From Schaedlerella sp. (GTDB taxonomy: Bacteria; Bacillota; Clostridia; Lachnospirales; Lachnospiraceae), in the NCBI GenBank assembly GCA_020024595.1, contig JAHHTO010000152.1, forward strand, positions 1 through 5,829: a stretch of DNA of 5,829 nt. The letters run 5' to 3'. The position numbers and the translations under genes are program-made. Positions 5,528 through 5,829 of this stretch are shown piece by piece (within the stretch, counting starts at the first letter, position 1; every line of letters begins with the position of its first letter). A model generated the notes under the pieces. It was not told the DNA's origin, made no database searches, and was given only the letters and a program-made list of their open reading frames with translations.

Positions 5528-5566
5528 AAAAAGCAAGGTTGGGTAACATTACTCACCTTGCTTTTT
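5528..5566 (+). terminator. Terminator after the integrase
   Basis: AAAAAGCAAGGT (5528-5539) pairs perfectly with ACCTTGCTTTTT (5555-5566). After a one-base bulge, GGGTA pairs with TACTC (one G-U) to lengthen the stem. The A-run and T-run at its two sides make it suitable as a terminator in both directions. It insulates int from the attachment region and the chromosome. Confidence 0.88.
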
Positions 5567-5618
5567 CATTATATGTGTTTTATAATCTTTGACAGTGTAA
5601 CTAATGCCCGGTATTACC

Positions 5619-5753
5619 TTGGTTGCTAATTCTATGCCAATCAGAGCTGGTTAAACTATCATTTTTTCAATGTAAAATCGTTAGTGCTGCTTGTGTTCGC
5701 AACCACTTAAAAACCCTTGCCGTGCTTTGGTTTAATTATGTTTGGCTGCTAAT
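5619..5753. repeat. Direct repeat in the attachment arm region
   Basis: TTGGTTGCTAAT (5619-5630) and TTGGCTGCTAAT (5742-5753) match at 11 of 12 bases in the same orientation within the 200 bases between the int terminator and the tRNA fragment. This stretch holds no gene. Integrases with an N-terminal arm-binding domain use short repeated arm-type sites next to the crossover, so these two copies are candidates, with either Int or the HTH proteins as ligand. Two copies of a 12-mer are modest evidence. Confidence 0.35.
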
Positions 5754-5768
5754 CGCTCAGGTGTATGA

Positions 5769-5786
5769 ACCCATCTCCTAAGCGAA
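5769..5786. other. Attachment-site junction (element/chromosome boundary)
   Basis: Similarity to tRNA-Arg(CCU) begins at the anticodon loop (CTCCTAA, 5775-5781) and continues to the right, whereas the left side is unrelated to a tRNA. This is the pattern left when a tyrosine integrase recombines within an anticodon loop, where the 7-base loop often serves as the strand-exchange overlap. Sequence from about 5775 rightward should be chromosomal or identical to it, and everything to the left belongs to the element. The exact crossover base cannot be fixed without the other end. Confidence 0.7.
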
Positions 5787-5816
5787 AGGCCGGCGGTTCG
5801 AATCCGCCCGAGGACG
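5775..5816 (+). tRNA. 3' fragment of tRNA-Arg(CCU)
   Basis: The geometry of the 3' part of a tRNA is exact: anticodon loop CTCCTAA (5775-5781, anticodon CCT 5777-5779), 3' half of the anticodon stem GCGAA (5782-5786), 5-base variable loop AGGCC, T-stem GGCGG (5792-5796), T-loop TTCGAAT, T-stem CCGCC (5804-5808), acceptor strand CGAGGAC (5809-5815) and discriminator G (5816). No CCA is encoded. The 5' half is missing: the bases before 5775 do not pair with the anticodon stem and no GTCCTCG acceptor strand is present. It is a displaced tail, not a working gene. The intact tRNA should lie at the other end of the element. Confidence 0.85.
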
Positions 5817-5829
5817 CTAAACAAAAAAC

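Noticed and set aside
5740..5774. Degenerate 5' half of the tRNA (CGCTCAG resembles a D-arm)
   Set aside because: No matching acceptor strand (GTCCTCG) and no partner for the GCGAA anticodon stem, so the resemblance is judged accidental.
1..5829. CRISPR array
   Set aside because: No regularly spaced repeats were found; only pairs of short repeats are present.

Overview
The window looks like the right-hand end of an integrative mobile element (conjugative or mobilizable) inserted in the chromosome of a low-GC Gram-positive anaerobe, most likely a gut Clostridia (Lachnospiraceae/Oscillospiraceae type). Four things suggest this. Shine-Dalgarno sites are strong (AAGGAGG type). Protein families are typical of Bacillota: a sigma-region-4-like regulator, MazF/EndoA close to the Bacillus type, excisionase-type helix-turn-helix proteins and a tyrosine integrase. 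Many U-tailed hairpins are present. The last 55 bases hold the 3' part of a tRNA-Arg(CCU) gene, the apparent chromosomal target.

Layout, left to right. (1) 3-146 is the C-terminal end of a sigma-70-region-4-like protein, comparable to orf7 of Tn916, followed by a terminator. (2) 200-1500 looks like a cargo or scar region. It holds a start-less C-terminal remnant of a membrane permease, a second terminator of the same design, an intact SAM-dependent methyltransferase on the minus strand, and a gene-poor stretch ending in a half-copy of the first terminator. (3) A minus-strand XRE-type repressor candidate (1523-1879) has its own terminator, and two near-identical 14-base repeats lie in and beyond its upstream region. 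(4) About 2120-2520 is non-coding but locally GC-rich and full of hairpins. It is the best candidate here for an unassigned structured RNA, and it ends in a large compound hairpin. (5) Next is the recombination module on the plus strand: a mazF-like toxin gene with no recognisable antitoxin, a small excisionase-like gene, a 287-residue protein with four tandem excisionase-type HTH domains, and a tyrosine integrase whose GTG start lies inside the preceding gene. (6) A strong terminator, a 200-base attachment-site arm region with a direct repeat, and the tRNA-Arg(CCU) 3' fragment (attachment junction) close the element.

Working model (inference): the integrase recombines at the tRNA-Arg anticodon loop, and the small and four-domain HTH proteins act as directionality factors or local regulators. 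The XRE protein, the structured RNA and the terminator-like hairpin upstream of mazF would set expression of the mazF-xis-xis-int block. The sigma-like gene followed by xis and int matches the gene order at the end of Tn916-family elements, with a cargo block and an RNA/toxin block lying between them.
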